Below are positions 1-8,315 of a stretch of DNA of 60,301 bases, one piece after another. Under the pieces are notes generated by a model. It saw only the letters and a list, made by a program, of their open reading frames with translations. It ran no database searches and was not told where the DNA came from. The translations under genes were made by a program, and so were the position numbers. Origin of the DNA: Parafrankia sp. EUN1f (GTDB lineage: Bacteria > Actinomycetota > Actinomycetes > Frankiales > Frankiaceae); the NCBI RefSeq assembly GCF_000177675.1, contig NZ_ADGX01000048.1, positions 1 to 60,301 on the forward strand. The letters run 5' to 3'. How positions within the stretch are numbered: the stretch's first letter is position 1; every line of letters starts with the position of its first letter.

Positions 1-211
1 GCGCCGCGGCCGAGCCGCTCGCTCAGGACGTAACTGCGAACCAAGCCGGCGCACTGGCCGACACCCCCCGCCGTATTACCCCCAATGGCGAGGCACCAGT
101 GTAAGCGGCATCTACCAGTGCAAACCCGCGAGTCCAGCCATCCACGACGGCGCCACGGACCACTCTGCGGGCACGCCCGCCTGAGACGTCCCGGGCTGGG
201 AGGTACGGGGG

Positions 212-3200
212 TCAGGCCGGGCCTGGGCTGGGGTCGGCACATACCCGGGCGAGCGCCTCCTTCGTGGCGACGACCGCTTCGTGCGCGTCCGTTCCCAGGA
301 CGTCCACCTGATCGGCCAGGACGGCCCGCAGGATCTCGGCTGCTTTCGCCCGGTGATCGGCATCCAGCCGCTCGTACACGCACGCGAGTTCGTAGCGTCG
401 CCGCAGGGTGTCGGGATGTCGGGGGCCGACCAGTTCGCTCGTGCCGAAGACGACGGCCTCGAGCTCCGTGGCGGCCTCGGTGAATCTCCCCAGGTCGATC
501 AGGACTTTGCTGTGGACGTGCCGGGTGGCGATCGTGTCCCGGTGGTGCGGCCCGTGGGTCAGCTGCCGTTCGGCGGCCAGGTCGCTCAGCGCGGCGGCCG
601 CACTGTGCCAGTCACCGGCCCGCCACTGCTGCGTCGCCAGGTTGAGGCGCAGGACGGAAACGTCGCGGTGATCCGGGCCGAGCACTCGGCGCATGTCCGC
701 GAGGAGTTCGCTCATCTCCAACACGGCCTTTGCGGGGTCGAAGGCGTCACCGTGCTGGGTACCGAGGAGACTGCGCAGCTCGAGGACCTGCCGGCTGTCG
801 GCACCGTGGACCCGGGTCGCGAGATCCACCAGCTCCTCCAACTCGGCCACCGAGCCGGTGGTGTCGCTGGCCTTGGAACGCCAGTAGACGAGCTGACCAC
901 GAGTGTCGATCACCGCTGCGTGCTCCGGCCCGAGCAGGCGGACCTGGTCCGCGAGAACCGCGCGCAGCTGCGTCACGGCCGTTGTCGGGAAGCCGGCCTG
1001 GCCGGACTGGTAGGCGAAGTTCCTCCTCACCTCGACCAGCAGGTTCTCCAGTTTCTCCACCCGCCGGGCCGGGTCCTCACCGTCGGCCTGGTGATCTTCA
1101 CCCGCGGCCTGGCGATCCTCGGTGTCGTGGTGGGTTTCGGTGTCCTGGTGGGTTTTGGTGTCGCGCAGGGCCGCGGCCTGTCCGCGGGCGCTGTCCAGTG
1201 CGGCCCGGACGTCCTGGACCAACGACCCGAGACTGGCTCTCGCCTCCCGCACCTGCCCGCGGTCGCCCATCAGCGCCGCGTTCTGGTTCCGCAGCGAAAG
1301 AGTGTCGGGGTGGTCCGGGCCCAGCAGCTGCCCGGAGAGGTCACCGAGCCGGGTGCTCAGGTCGCCTGCGTCGTCGAGCCGGACCTCGGTGCCGAGACTG
1401 GCGACGGCCCGTTCCATGACCGGGTGCACACCGCGCCCGCGGTCCCAGATGGCCTTGGGGTGGCTGTTCTCGATGGCCATCGCGTTGGCCCGCAGCTGCT
1501 GGCCCAGATCACGGTCGCTGTCCGCGGCGGGCCAGACCTCCAGGACGGCGTCGGCGGACACCCGAGCGACCACCACCGATCGGTCCGAGCCGGACGAGGG
1601 GTCTGCCGCGAGATCATCGCGAACCGCTCGCTGTACCAGCTCGTGCACCCGGATGACGTCGTTCTCGTAGCTGACCAGGTGAAAGTGGTGCAGGGCCCGT
1701 AACCCACCGTGGATGCGGTCCCTGTCGGGTGCGGAGGGAACGTGGCGCGCGAGATGCTCCCGGGAGGCGCGCGTCCGCATGACCCGCCCCGGAACTCCAT
1801 GGGGATTCAGCGTGCTCAGCATCTCCATCAACGGGCGCGCGTAGCCGGCCGGGCGCCTCTCGTCCGCGCTGTCGATGGAGACTCCCCAGGTGGTGGCAAC
1901 GGTGTGGGCGTACTCGTCGAAGTTGGCCGCCTCCTCGGGGAACATCTCCTGCAGCTTTCTGCTGCGGTCGACAAACTGATCCGCGTACGAGGTGCAGGGC
2001 ATCTCCAGGTCGACCATGTACGCGGCGGCGTGGCTGATGGCGAGGGGTAACGCACCCAGGAGGTCCACGACCCGGTCCACGTCGTCGGCCAGCAGCGGGT
2101 GGGCGGCCAGTTTCCGGGTTATGTACTGCCGTGCCTCCGCGGGTGTGAAGACCCCGAGCTCGACCGCGCTGCCGCGGGCGAGAAGCGTCGCGTCACGGCG
2201 TCGGGTGGTCACGACGACCCGTCCGGTGGGTCTGTCGGGCGGCCACAGACCGCGGATGTGAGCCGGTTCCGCCAGGTCGTCGAGGACAACCAGCCAGCGC
2301 TGCCGCGTGTTCTCCAGCCAGGAGAGGAAATTCTCGACGAGCTTGTTCGGATCGTCGTCCTCCCGCCCGAGGCCGAGCCGCAGCGCGGCCTGGACGTAGC
2401 GGGACACCACCGCGTCGCGGCTGAGCGCGGACACCCACACCAGGAGGTCGAGCTCGCCATGCCCGTCCTGCCAGAGACGGCGGGCGAGGTCGGCGGCGAG
2501 CTGGGTCTTGCCCACTCCGCCCAGGCCGGCGACCACCTGGGTGAGCACCGCCGTCTGTCCGGCGGCCGCGGCCTCGTGGAGCCGGCCGGCCAGGTCCCGG
2601 TCCTGGAAGTTGTCGGCCCGGGGCGGCAGGACTCCGACCACCCCTGGTCGATCCGGGTCCGCTGGGCGAGGCGTGCCGGCGCGGCGCTGCGACCCGGCCG
2701 TCGGCTGCCGGCCCCCGTTTCCGCCGCCGTTTCCGTCCCGGGCGCCGTTCCGGTTCCCGTCAGTGGCACTTTCGGCGAGAATGCGCTGGTGTACCCGGCT
2801 CATTTCGGGCCCGGGTTCATAGCCCTGTGCAATGGCCATCTGGTGGCGGGCCGACTCGTACAGTTTCAGTGCCTGGCCGCGCCGGCCGGTCGCGTCCAGT
2901 GCGCGCATCAGCAGCGAGACGAGGCGTTCGTCGCGCAGATCGCCGTGGGTCAGCGCCAGCAGCGGTTCGACCACGGATTCCGGGCTGCCCGCGTCCAGCT
3001 CGGTGGCGGCCCAGTCCGCGGTCAGCGCCCGCCTTTCCCGGCGCCAGCCCTCCCGGACGCTTTCAGCCCAGGCCGACGGCATATCCGCCAGCGGCTCGTC
3101 CCGCCACAGGCCCCTCGCCTCGCGCAGCAGTGCCAGCCGTTCGTCGTTTCCGGCCGCGTATCTCGCCTGCCGCCGCAGCGCGAACATGCGGAAGACGTCG

Positions 3201-3505
3201 ATCTGCTCGCGGTCCAGGTCGAGGCGGTAACGCCCGTCCCTGCTGCGCGGGATTCGCACCGGACGGGCCGGGTCGGAGTTCTCCGCGAGGAGGCGCCGCA
3301 ACTCGCTGATGTACACGCGCAGGCTGTCGCCGGGATGGTCGGGCCTTTCCTCGGGCCAGATCCGCTCGATCAGTGTTTCGGTCGGGACGGGGCGGCCCGG
3401 CTCGACCGCCAGCACCGCGAGTACCCGGCATCGAAGTGGCGGCCCCACCTCGACGACCTGCCCGGACGCGATGATGCGCACCTGGCCCAGCAGTTTGATT
3501 TCCAT
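212..3505 (-). CDS. AfsR-type SARP transcriptional regulator with NB-ARC and TPR domains
   Basis: Large cytoplasmic regulator of about 1097 aa. The first 100 residues form an OmpR-like winged helix beginning MEIKLLGQVRI. A bacterial transcriptional activator (BTAD) helical domain follows to about residue 250, then a Gly/Asn-rich linker, an NB-ARC NTPase with P-loop GLGGVGKTQ near residue 335 and Walker B LVVLDDL, and a C-terminal half of TPR-like repeats containing HPDTL and HRDT motifs. This is the AfsR architecture. Such proteins usually activate secondary-metabolite genes and may sense a ligand through the TPR region. I chose the ATG at 3505 because it starts exactly at the winged-helix strand and follows a G-rich ribosome site; the frame stays open to 3811, but that upstream part is low-complexity and overlaps the divergent gene. 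The target is unknown; the lipid operon at 8.3 kb is a guess. Confidence 0.9.
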   Translation of the reverse strand: MEIKLLGQVRIIASGQVVEVGPPLRCRVLAVLAVEPGRPVPTETLIERIWPEERPDHPGDSLRVYISELRRLLAENSDPARPVRIPRSRDGRYRLDLDREQIDVFRMFALRRQARYAAGNDERLALLREARGLWRDEPLADMPSAWAESVREGWRRERRALTADWAATELDAGSPESVVEPLLALTHGDLRDERLVSLLMRALDATGRRGQALKLYESARHQMAIAQGYEPGPEMSRVHQRILAESATDGNRNGARDGNGGGNGGRQPTAGSQRRAGTPRPADPDRPGVVGVLPPRADNFQDRDLAGRLHEAAAAGQTAVLTQVVAGLGGVGKTQLAADLARRLWQDGHGELDLLVWVSALSRDAVVSRYVQAALRLGLGREDDDPNKLVENFLSWLENTRQRWLVVLDDLAEPAHIRGLWPPDRPTGRVVVTTRRRDATLLARGSAVELGVFTPAEARQYITRKLAAHPLLADDVDRVVDLLGALPLAISHAAAYMVDLEMPCTSYADQFVDRSRKLQEMFPEEAANFDEYAHTVATTWGVSIDSADERRPAGYARPLMEMLSTLNPHGVPGRVMRTRASREHLARHVPSAPDRDRIHGGLRALHHFHLVSYENDVIRVHELVQRAVRDDLAADPSSGSDRSVVVARVSADAVLEVWPAADSDRDLGQQLRANAMAIENSHPKAIWDRGRGVHPVMERAVASLGTEVRLDDAGDLSTRLGDLSGQLLGPDHPDTLSLRNQNAALMGDRGQVREARASLGSLVQDVRAALDSARGQAAALRDTKTHQDTETHHDTEDRQAAGEDHQADGEDPARRVEKLENLLVEVRRNFAYQSGQAGFPTTAVTQLRAVLADQVRLLGPEHAAVIDTRGQLVYWRSKASDTTGSVAELEELVDLATRVHGADSRQVLELRSLLGTQHGDAFDPAKAVLEMSELLADMRRVLGPDHRDVSVLRLNLATQQWRAGDWHSAAAALSDLAAERQLTHGPHHRDTIATRHVHSKVLIDLGRFTEAATELEAVVFGTSELVGPRHPDTLRRRYELACVYERLDADHRAKAAEILRAVLADQVDVLGTDAHEAVVATKEALARVCADPSPGPA

Positions 3506-3647
3506 CTTCCCCCCGACGGAGGATAACCGGCCCCGCGGGCGCGTTTCCAGCATCCCGAATGGGCCGTTCCGGTCGTTGTGCCCGGTGCGGGAGGGTACGC
3601 CAACATTCACCAACAGAAGTCCCACAAGGCCATGTCGCAATCGGTCC

Positions 3648-4715
3648 ATGTCCGACCAGTTTCTGATGAGCCAGCGGCCGGGTGCCCCCGTGAGCCCGCC
3701 GGCTCCGAGGTCCGTCCGGTCCGCTACGCCGACCATCTCTCCGCAGCCGCAGCCGCAGCCGCAGCCGCAGCCGCAGCCGCAGCCGCCTGCCCGGCCTGGT
3801 TCGCTGGCCACCGCCCTCCGGCAGGCCCTGGCGGCCCCGGACGACGAGAGGGGCGAGCGGATCAGTCAGCTGGGCCTGAGGCCCCTGACCGGGGGGTTGA
3901 ACAACTACGCGTTCCGCTGGGGCACCCCGTCGGAGGGCGAGGTGTGTGTCAAGGCCTACCCGTCGGGTGACCGGTGGCGAGCCGAGCGTGAGTGGCGGGC
4001 GCTGTCACTGTTGGCACGGCGTTCGGTGCCGTGGGCGCCGCGGCCACTGTGGTGGGATCCGCACGGCAGCCCGCCGATCGTGATCATGACCATGCTCCCT
4101 GGCCGAGAGGTCCGCCACCTCGACAGCCCGCGGGAGCGGATCGCGGCGCTCGACGGCCTCGTCGACACCTTGCGCGCAATCACCGCCGTACCGCTGGAGG
4201 CCGGCTTCGAGACCCTCGTGCGGGTGGAATCCATCCAGTTCTGCCTGGAGACCCTGAGTGATACCTGGCCGCGCCGGCTTGCCCGGGTGGCTGACAGCAC
4301 GTTGAGCGCCGATCTACGGCACCTGCTGCGGCGCTGGTCGAACAGCGGTGACCCGGAGATCCTCGGCCGCCCGGCGCCGCGGGTCTTCTCCCGGGGCGAC
4401 GGGAATCTGCGCAACTGGCTGTGGGACGGCGCGGTCTGCCGGTGTGTCGACTTCGAGTACAGCGGCTGGAGCGATCGTGTCTTCGACGCCGCGGACCTGG
4501 TCGAACATCCGTACCGCGAGGAGATCGACGACGCCCTGTGGCCGGGGGTTATCGACGCGCTGGGCATCACCGACGCCGACCGGCCGCGGTTCGACGCGGC
4601 GCGGCGGGCGTGCGCGATGCGCTGGGCGGCCGTGCTCTGGGAGAAGCGTGGCCGTCAACTCGGGGAGTTCCTCGTGCAGCTCGATCGCGTGCGCCTCCTG
4701 ACCCGCGACCTCTGA
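3648..4715 (+). CDS. Aminoglycoside phosphotransferase/choline kinase-like protein
   Basis: Predicted cytoplasmic kinase-like protein of 355 aa. After a disordered Pro/Gln-rich N-terminus (about residues 1-55) comes an APH-type fold. N-lobe: GGLNNYAFRWG (nucleotide loop) and VCVKAYP (ATP-binding lysine). Catalytic loop: FSRGDGNLRNW, where the usual H-x-D reads R-G-D but the catalytic Asp and the following Asn are kept. Metal-binding segment: CVDFEYSGW, in place of DFG. The family phosphorylates antibiotics, choline or other small hydroxylated molecules; the substrate cannot be read from sequence. It is divergent from the SARP gene with 142 bp between starts, so a shared promoter region is likely. 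An ATG at 3666 is an alternative start. The gene ends in a strong hairpin. Confidence 0.75.
   Translation: MSDQFLMSQRPGAPVSPPAPRSVRSATPTISPQPQPQPQPQPQPQPPARPGSLATALRQALAAPDDERGERISQLGLRPLTGGLNNYAFRWGTPSEGEVCVKAYPSGDRWRAEREWRALSLLARRSVPWAPRPLWWDPHGSPPIVIMTMLPGREVRHLDSPRERIAALDGLVDTLRAITAVPLEAGFETLVRVESIQFCLETLSDTWPRRLARVADSTLSADLRHLLRRWSNSGDPEILGRPAPRVFSRGDGNLRNWLWDGAVCRCVDFEYSGWSDRVFDAADLVEHPYREEIDDALWPGVIDALGITDADRPRFDAARRACAMRWAAVLWEKRGRQLGEFLVQLDRVRLLTRDL
3741..3782 (+). repeat. Seven perfect CCGCAG hexamers
   Basis: Seven uninterrupted copies of ccgcag encode a (Pro-Gln)7 tract in the disordered N-terminus of the kinase-like protein. Changes in copy number would keep the reading frame, so length polymorphism is likely to be tolerated. 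Confidence 0.9.
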
Positions 4716-4722
4716 CTGGACG

Positions 4723-4759
4723 TACCGGGTCGACAGCCCCAGGGGCTGTCGACCCGGTA
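4723..4759. terminator. Perfect 18-bp inverted repeat, bidirectional terminator
   Basis: The arms taccgggtcgacagcccc and ggggctgtcgacccggta are perfectly complementary and separated by one base. The element starts 7 bases after the stop codon of the kinase-like gene and lies 43 bases past the convergent secreted-protein gene. There is no U tract, as is common for high-GC actinomycete terminators. A run of imperfect gctgcctggtgcc repeats follows at about 4760-4800. Confidence 0.75.
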
Positions 4760-4802
4760 GCTGCTGCCTGGTGCCGCTGCCTGGTGCCGCTGCCAGGTGC
4801 TC

Positions 4803-6053
4803 CTACCAGGTGCTGTTGACCAGACCGGTGCCCAGGTACACCTGGTCGAAGGTGTTGCCGTCGTGGTCGTCGGTGTAGGCGATCACGATCTGGCCCCACG
4901 CGTTGACGCCCAGCGCCGGCTCGTCCTGCTTGGCGGCGATGGTGGTGTGCACCCGCAGCTGCGGGAGCCGGCCGGTGCTGGTGCCGTCCACGTTGAGGCC
5001 CTGGGCGTAGACGTCGGCGCCCTGGGCCCAGGCGACCACGGCGCGCCGCTGGTCGTCGATGCCGGCCTGCGGGTCCGCGCCGGGCAGGATGACCTCCGGG
5101 CCCGCCACGTTCGCCGCGCTGAACGACCGGGCACCGACCTGCGCGGTGCCGTTCTGGTCGGTCTCCCAGGCGACGACGTAGTCACCGTTGAAGTTCGCCG
5201 CCACCGACGGGTGGACCTGGTCCCCGGCGGTCGCCACGTTGGCGATGGTCTGGGCGACCTTCACCCCACCCGACGGCGTGAACACCTTGCGTCCGACGTT
5301 GAACGCGCCGTTGCCGTCGCCGTCCTCGTCCCAGACCACGATCGCGTTGCCGACGGCGTCCTGGGCGACGTCCGGCCGGTGGTGGGCGCCGCCGGCCGTG
5401 TTCACCTGGACCTCGTAGGTCTTGGACGAGATCGACGCGTATCCGGACAGGCGCACCGTCGGTTCCGTGCCGGTCTGGACGTCCTCGAAGGCGACCGCGA
5501 AGCCGGCGGTGTCCGGGTCCGCGGCGACGTGCGCGTTGAGCTGCTGCCCGGTGGAGTCGGCGTTCGCCTGCGCCGATCCGGTCACCGTGCCGGCGGTGTT
5601 CACCGTGCGCACCGCGATGTTGTAGTAGCCGTTGCCGTCCGGGTCCTCCGCCCAGATGACCACCGCGGTGCCGTCGTCGTGCAGGGCGACGTCGGGCTGG
5701 ACGTGCCGCCAGTTCCCGCTGCCACCGGCCGACAGCTGCTTCTCGTACAGGGACGTCCCGTCCTTGTAGAGACGGAGGTAGACCTCGGTGTGCAGGGTGT
5801 CCTCGGGGGCGGTCGTGTCGCGGTCGTCCTCCCAGACGACGGCCGTGTAGCCGTTGCGGGTCGCGGACACCTCCGCGTTGTCCTGGTCGCCGGTGGCGTC
5901 GGTGTTGGCGACTGTCCAGGTGACGTCGGCCGTCGTGGTTCCGTCCGCGAGCGCGGTGCCGGCCAGCGGGCCGGCGAGCATGCCGGCGAGGGCGGCCGTC
6001 GCCGCGGTGCCGATGACCGCGACACGGGTGATGCGCCTGTTGCGCCTGTGCAT
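4803..6053 (-). CDS. Secreted seven-repeat protein, probable beta-propeller
   Basis: 416 aa. An N-terminal signal peptide has an Arg-rich start (HRRNRRITR), a hydrophobic Ala/Gly core and a likely cut after GTALA. The mature part has about seven copies of a 45-55 aa unit whose core reads x-P-D-V-A-x-(5-7)-G-x-x-V-V-x-W-x-E-D; examples are QPDVALHDDGTAVVIWAED, RPDVAQDAVGNAIVVWDED and HPSVAANFNGDYVVAWETD. Several copies end in Asp-rich turns such as DPDGNG and DGDGNG that could bind calcium. Seven WD-like blades suggest a seven-bladed propeller; this is inference. No catalytic motif is seen. It lies 11 bases downstream of phoD on the same strand and is probably cotranscribed, so it may act with the phosphatase outside the cell. 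Confidence 0.8.
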   Translation of the reverse strand: MHRRNRRITRVAVIGTAATAALAGMLAGPLAGTALADGTTTADVTWTVANTDATGDQDNAEVSATRNGYTAVVWEDDRDTTAPEDTLHTEVYLRLYKDGTSLYEKQLSAGGSGNWRHVQPDVALHDDGTAVVIWAEDPDGNGYYNIAVRTVNTAGTVTGSAQANADSTGQQLNAHVAADPDTAGFAVAFEDVQTGTEPTVRLSGYASISSKTYEVQVNTAGGAHHRPDVAQDAVGNAIVVWDEDGDGNGAFNVGRKVFTPSGGVKVAQTIANVATAGDQVHPSVAANFNGDYVVAWETDQNGTAQVGARSFSAANVAGPEVILPGADPQAGIDDQRRAVVAWAQGADVYAQGLNVDGTSTGRLPQLRVHTTIAAKQDEPALGVNAWGQIVIAYTDDHDGNTFDQVYLGTGLVNSTW

Positions 6054-6064
6054 CGCTGCCCCCT

Positions 6065-7573
6065 TCAGACCGTCTGGAGGCCGGGGTTCCCGGCCTGGAT
6101 CACGTAGCTCTGCGCGGTGCTGACCGCCAGGCCACGCACGGTGACCTGGTTGAGCACGCGGAAGTCCACCGCCATCTGGGTGGGGGTGGTGACGGTGCGT
6201 ACGTAACCGCGGCGGTTCCAGTTGAACTTCACGTGCGGGTTCAGGGTGGACAGGCCTGTGCCGGCGCCGGTGCCGTCACCGCCGGAGGTGATCGAGGTGG
6301 TCACCAGCTCGGTGCCGATCACCTGGTTCTGCGTCGTGTAGTTGTCCATGATGTTCGAGGCCCAGTGCTGGTGGACGTCCCCGGTGAGCACTACGACGCT
6401 GTCGTTGCCGCTGGCCTGCCAGCCGGCCTGGATGCGGCCGCGGTTGGCGGTGTAGCCGTCCCAGGCGTCCATGCTCTTCGCGCCGGCGGCGGAGCTCAGC
6501 CGCTGCGCGAAGAAGACCTGCTGGCCGATGATGTCCCAGGTGCCGAGGTGCTGGCCGAGGCCGTTGAGCAGCCACGTCTCCTGCGCGGCCCCGGTCAGCG
6601 TGCGGCTCGCGAGATCGGCGTCCGCGCAGACCTGCGTGCCGTCGCCGCAGGCCTGGTCGTCGCGGTACTGCCGGGTGTCGAGCATGTGGAAGGTGGCCAG
6701 GCTGCCCCAGCGCAGCCGCCGGTAGAGCTGCATGTTCTGGCTGACGGGGATCTGCGCCGAGCGCAGCGGCATGTGCTCGTAGTACGCCTTGTACGCGGCC
6801 GCGCGCCGGGCCGTGAAGTCCCCGGCGGGGGTGGAGTTCTCCCGGACGAGGTTCGCGTAGTTGTTCTCGACCTCGTGGTCGTCCCACACCGGGATCCAGG
6901 GCGCGACGGCGTGCGCGGCCTGCAGGTCCACATCGGTCTTGTAGAGGGCGTGCCGCACCCGGTAGTTCGCCAGCGAGGTGATCTCCGCGGTCGGCTGGTG
7001 CGAGCGCACGCCGGAGCCGGCGCCGCCCTCGTAGATGTAGTCGCCGAGGTGCAGGATCAGGTCCGGAGTCTCCTCGGCCATCCGGCGGTAGGCGGTGAAG
7101 TATCCGGCCTCGTAGTGCGAGCAGGAGGCGAACAGCATCTTCAGGGTGGGGCTGGTGCCGACGGCCGGCGCGGTGCGGGCGCGGCCAACCGGGGAGATCT
7201 GGCCCGACGCACGGAACCGGTACCAGTACTCGCTGTTCGGCTGCAGGCCGCTGACCTCGACGTGGACGCTGTGCGCCCAGGCCTGGACGGCGGTCGTCGA
7301 TCCGCTGGCGGCGAGCGTGGTGAAGTACTGGTCGGTCGCCACCTGCCACTCCACGGTGACATTGGCGCTCGACATTCCGCCGAGTCCGTCCGCGTTGAGA
7401 GGACTGGGCGCGAGGCGGGTCCACAGAACGAATCCGTCTGCGGTGGGCTCGCCGGAGGCGACACCGAGAGTGAAGGGGTAGGACGCGGCCCGGGCGATCG
7501 AGACACCCGCCAGCGCAGTTCCCACTCCCGCCATCCCGCCGAGGATGACGGTGCGTCGGTTGAGTTGGGTCAT
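6065..7573 (-). CDS. phoD: Alkaline phosphatase D, Tat-exported
   Basis: 502 aa, the normal size for PhoD phosphodiesterase/phosphomonoesterases, which release phosphate from organic esters and teichoic-acid-type polymers outside the cell. The N-terminus NRRTVILGG followed by a hydrophobic stretch and ARA is a twin-arginine signal. An N-terminal PhoD domain starts at FTLGVASGEPTADGFVLWTRL. The metallophosphatase part shows FASCSHYEAGYF, LILHLGDYIYEGG, PVWDDHEVENNY and LTGDVHQHW, which supply the metal ligands. It precedes the propeller-like gene in an operon. A possible PHO box lies about 50-70 bases upstream. Confidence 0.93.
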   Translation of the reverse strand: MTQLNRRTVILGGMAGVGTALAGVSIARAASYPFTLGVASGEPTADGFVLWTRLAPSPLNADGLGGMSSANVTVEWQVATDQYFTTLAASGSTTAVQAWAHSVHVEVSGLQPNSEYWYRFRASGQISPVGRARTAPAVGTSPTLKMLFASCSHYEAGYFTAYRRMAEETPDLILHLGDYIYEGGAGSGVRSHQPTAEITSLANYRVRHALYKTDVDLQAAHAVAPWIPVWDDHEVENNYANLVRENSTPAGDFTARRAAAYKAYYEHMPLRSAQIPVSQNMQLYRRLRWGSLATFHMLDTRQYRDDQACGDGTQVCADADLASRTLTGAAQETWLLNGLGQHLGTWDIIGQQVFFAQRLSSAAGAKSMDAWDGYTANRGRIQAGWQASGNDSVVVLTGDVHQHWASNIMDNYTTQNQVIGTELVTTSITSGGDGTGAGTGLSTLNPHVKFNWNRRGYVRTVTTPTQMAVDFRVLNQVTVRGLAVSTAQSYVIQAGNPGLQTV

Positions 7574-7623
7574 GGGACGGTTTCTATTGGCCGCCCGGGA
7601 AGGGGGTGGCGGGGTCCGAGAAT

Positions 7624-7645
7624 GTTCACGCGCCGTTGGCTCGCC
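7624..7645 (+). promoter_or_regulatory. Candidate PhoP (PHO) box upstream of phoD
   Basis: Two adjacent 11-base units, gttcacgcgcc and gttggctcgcc, resemble the direct-repeat units of Streptomyces PHO boxes (GTTCACC-like start, 11-base period). They lie about 50 bases upstream of the phoD start but on the opposite strand. The second unit matches poorly, so this is weak evidence for phosphate control. Confidence 0.25.
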
Positions 7646-7868
7646 CGATCCGGGGCCCAGTGCTCGCCAGCCGATCCGTCATCTGGCCGATGCCTGGCGC
7701 GGTCTGGACGCAAGCTCCGCCAGCCCGTCCGGCGTGTCCAGATCACGACCGGAGCGACCGGCGCGACGGCCAGCCCGAACGTCGGCAGGGGCATCGTCGG
7801 GCCGATCCGGCTGATCGTCGCGTTCGCCGGGCTCAGCCCCGGCAGGCACCCGATCCTGGGCGCAGCCT

Positions 7869-7918
7869 GGGCCTGACAGCCAGGGCCTGACAGCCAGGGC
7901 CTGACAGCCAGGGCCTGG
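7869..7918 (+). repeat. 14-bp tandem repeat, 3.5 copies
   Basis: Three perfect copies of gggcctgacagcca are followed by a partial copy (gggcctgg). They lie between phoD and the lipid operon leader. No function is evident; replication slippage or a protein-binding array are both possible. Confidence 0.85.
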
Positions 7919-8045
7919 CGCGGCGGGTGTGCCGTCGTGGCACGGCTACCAGATCCAGCCAGTCCGGCGACCGGGGCAAGGTCACTCCGTCAACAAAAAT
8001 CAAGCATGATTCCGCCCATCGGCACTGCTCCGGGCGTTTGCTGAC

Positions 8046-8051
8046 TATAAA
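8046..8051 (+). promoter_or_regulatory. Candidate -10 element of the lipid operon leader (TATAAA)
   Basis: TATAAA in a local low-GC patch, 10 bases before the ATG of a small ORF. No good -35 hexamer is seen 16-18 bases upstream. If used, transcription would start at or just before the ATG at 8062, giving a leaderless or nearly leaderless transcript. Confidence 0.4.
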
Positions 8052-8061
8052 TTGAGTCTGC

Positions 8062-8208
8062 ATGTCGACCGATGTTCATTTTTTAATCAGGCCGCAACGA
8101 CCGCGGCGGAATCGCATCACCGATGTCGACATCGAACTCGAAAGCGAGCGACTGTGCCACCGCACGCCGACCCGAACAAGATTCCAGGATCCTGAATCAA
8201 TTGCTTGA
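8062..8208 (+). CDS. Putative 48-aa leader ORF with a TTA codon
   Basis: A small open frame starting MSTDVHFLIRPQ and ending FQDPESIA. It sits in unusually AT-rich DNA and uses codons that are rare here (TTT, TTA, AGG, AGA, ACA, AAT). Codon 8 is TTA, the leucine codon that depends on bldA tRNA in streptomycetes. Its TGA stop (8206-8208) lies in the loop of a hairpin followed by a U tract, so a ribosome reaching the stop would cover the terminator. This suggests a translated attenuator controlling the desaturase operon. The peptide matches no family I know. Its coding status is inferred from position, not homology. Confidence 0.35.
   Translation: MSTDVHFLIRPQRPRRNRITDVDIELESERLCHRTPTRTRFQDPESIA
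8121..8134. promoter_or_regulatory. 14-bp perfect palindrome cgatgtcgacatcg
   Basis: Perfectly self-complementary. A related half (atgtcgaccgatgt) occurs at about 8062-8075 near the presumed transcription start. It could be a dimeric regulator site, for example for the TetR encoded at 16.1-16.7 kb, but it also lies inside the putative leader ORF. Confidence 0.3.
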
Positions 8209-8220
8209 AGGCAATTTTTT
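8199..8220 (+). terminator. Rho-independent terminator/attenuator in the lipid operon leader
   Basis: Stem aattgc/gcaatt with loop ttgaag, followed immediately by further T residues, so the right arm runs into six Ts. U-tract terminators are uncommon in such GC-rich DNA. It lies about 95 bases before the desaturase start and overlaps the stop codon of the small ORF, so regulated read-through is plausible. A neighbouring palindrome (caggatcctg, 8185-8194) could form an alternative structure. Confidence 0.5.
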
Positions 8221-8252
8221 CGCAAGGTCGCACCGGCCTGGCACTCGTGGGC

Positions 8253-8258
8253 TATAAA
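8253..8258 (+). promoter_or_regulatory. Second candidate -10 element (TATAAA) after the attenuator
   Basis: The octamer ctataaat seen at 8045 recurs here, downstream of the terminator and 58 bases before the desaturase ATG. It could be a second promoter that escapes attenuation. No clear -35 is visible. Confidence 0.3.
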
Positions 8259-8315
8259 TGACTTCGTCCGACGACCGCAGGTTGAATATCCCCCACCAGA
8301 GGGCTGGTGAGCTAA

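Larger units (their letters stand above)
7574..8061. other. Intergenic region upstream of phoD
   Basis: I see no convincing gene here. The stretch holds a possible PHO box (7624-7645), a tandem repeat (7869-7918) and, from about 7985 rightwards, a drop in GC leading into the leader of the lipid operon. A minus-strand open frame at 7833-8063 has no ribosome site and no protein-like composition. Confidence 0.5.

Noticed and set aside
1-211. Gene at the left window edge
   Set aside because: No frame with a ribosome site or known motif; it is probably the 3' flank of the SARP gene.
281-1702. Long plus-strand open frame opposite the SARP gene
   Set aside because: It is the antisense shadow of the TPR region; high GC leaves many frames open, and its composition is not protein-like.
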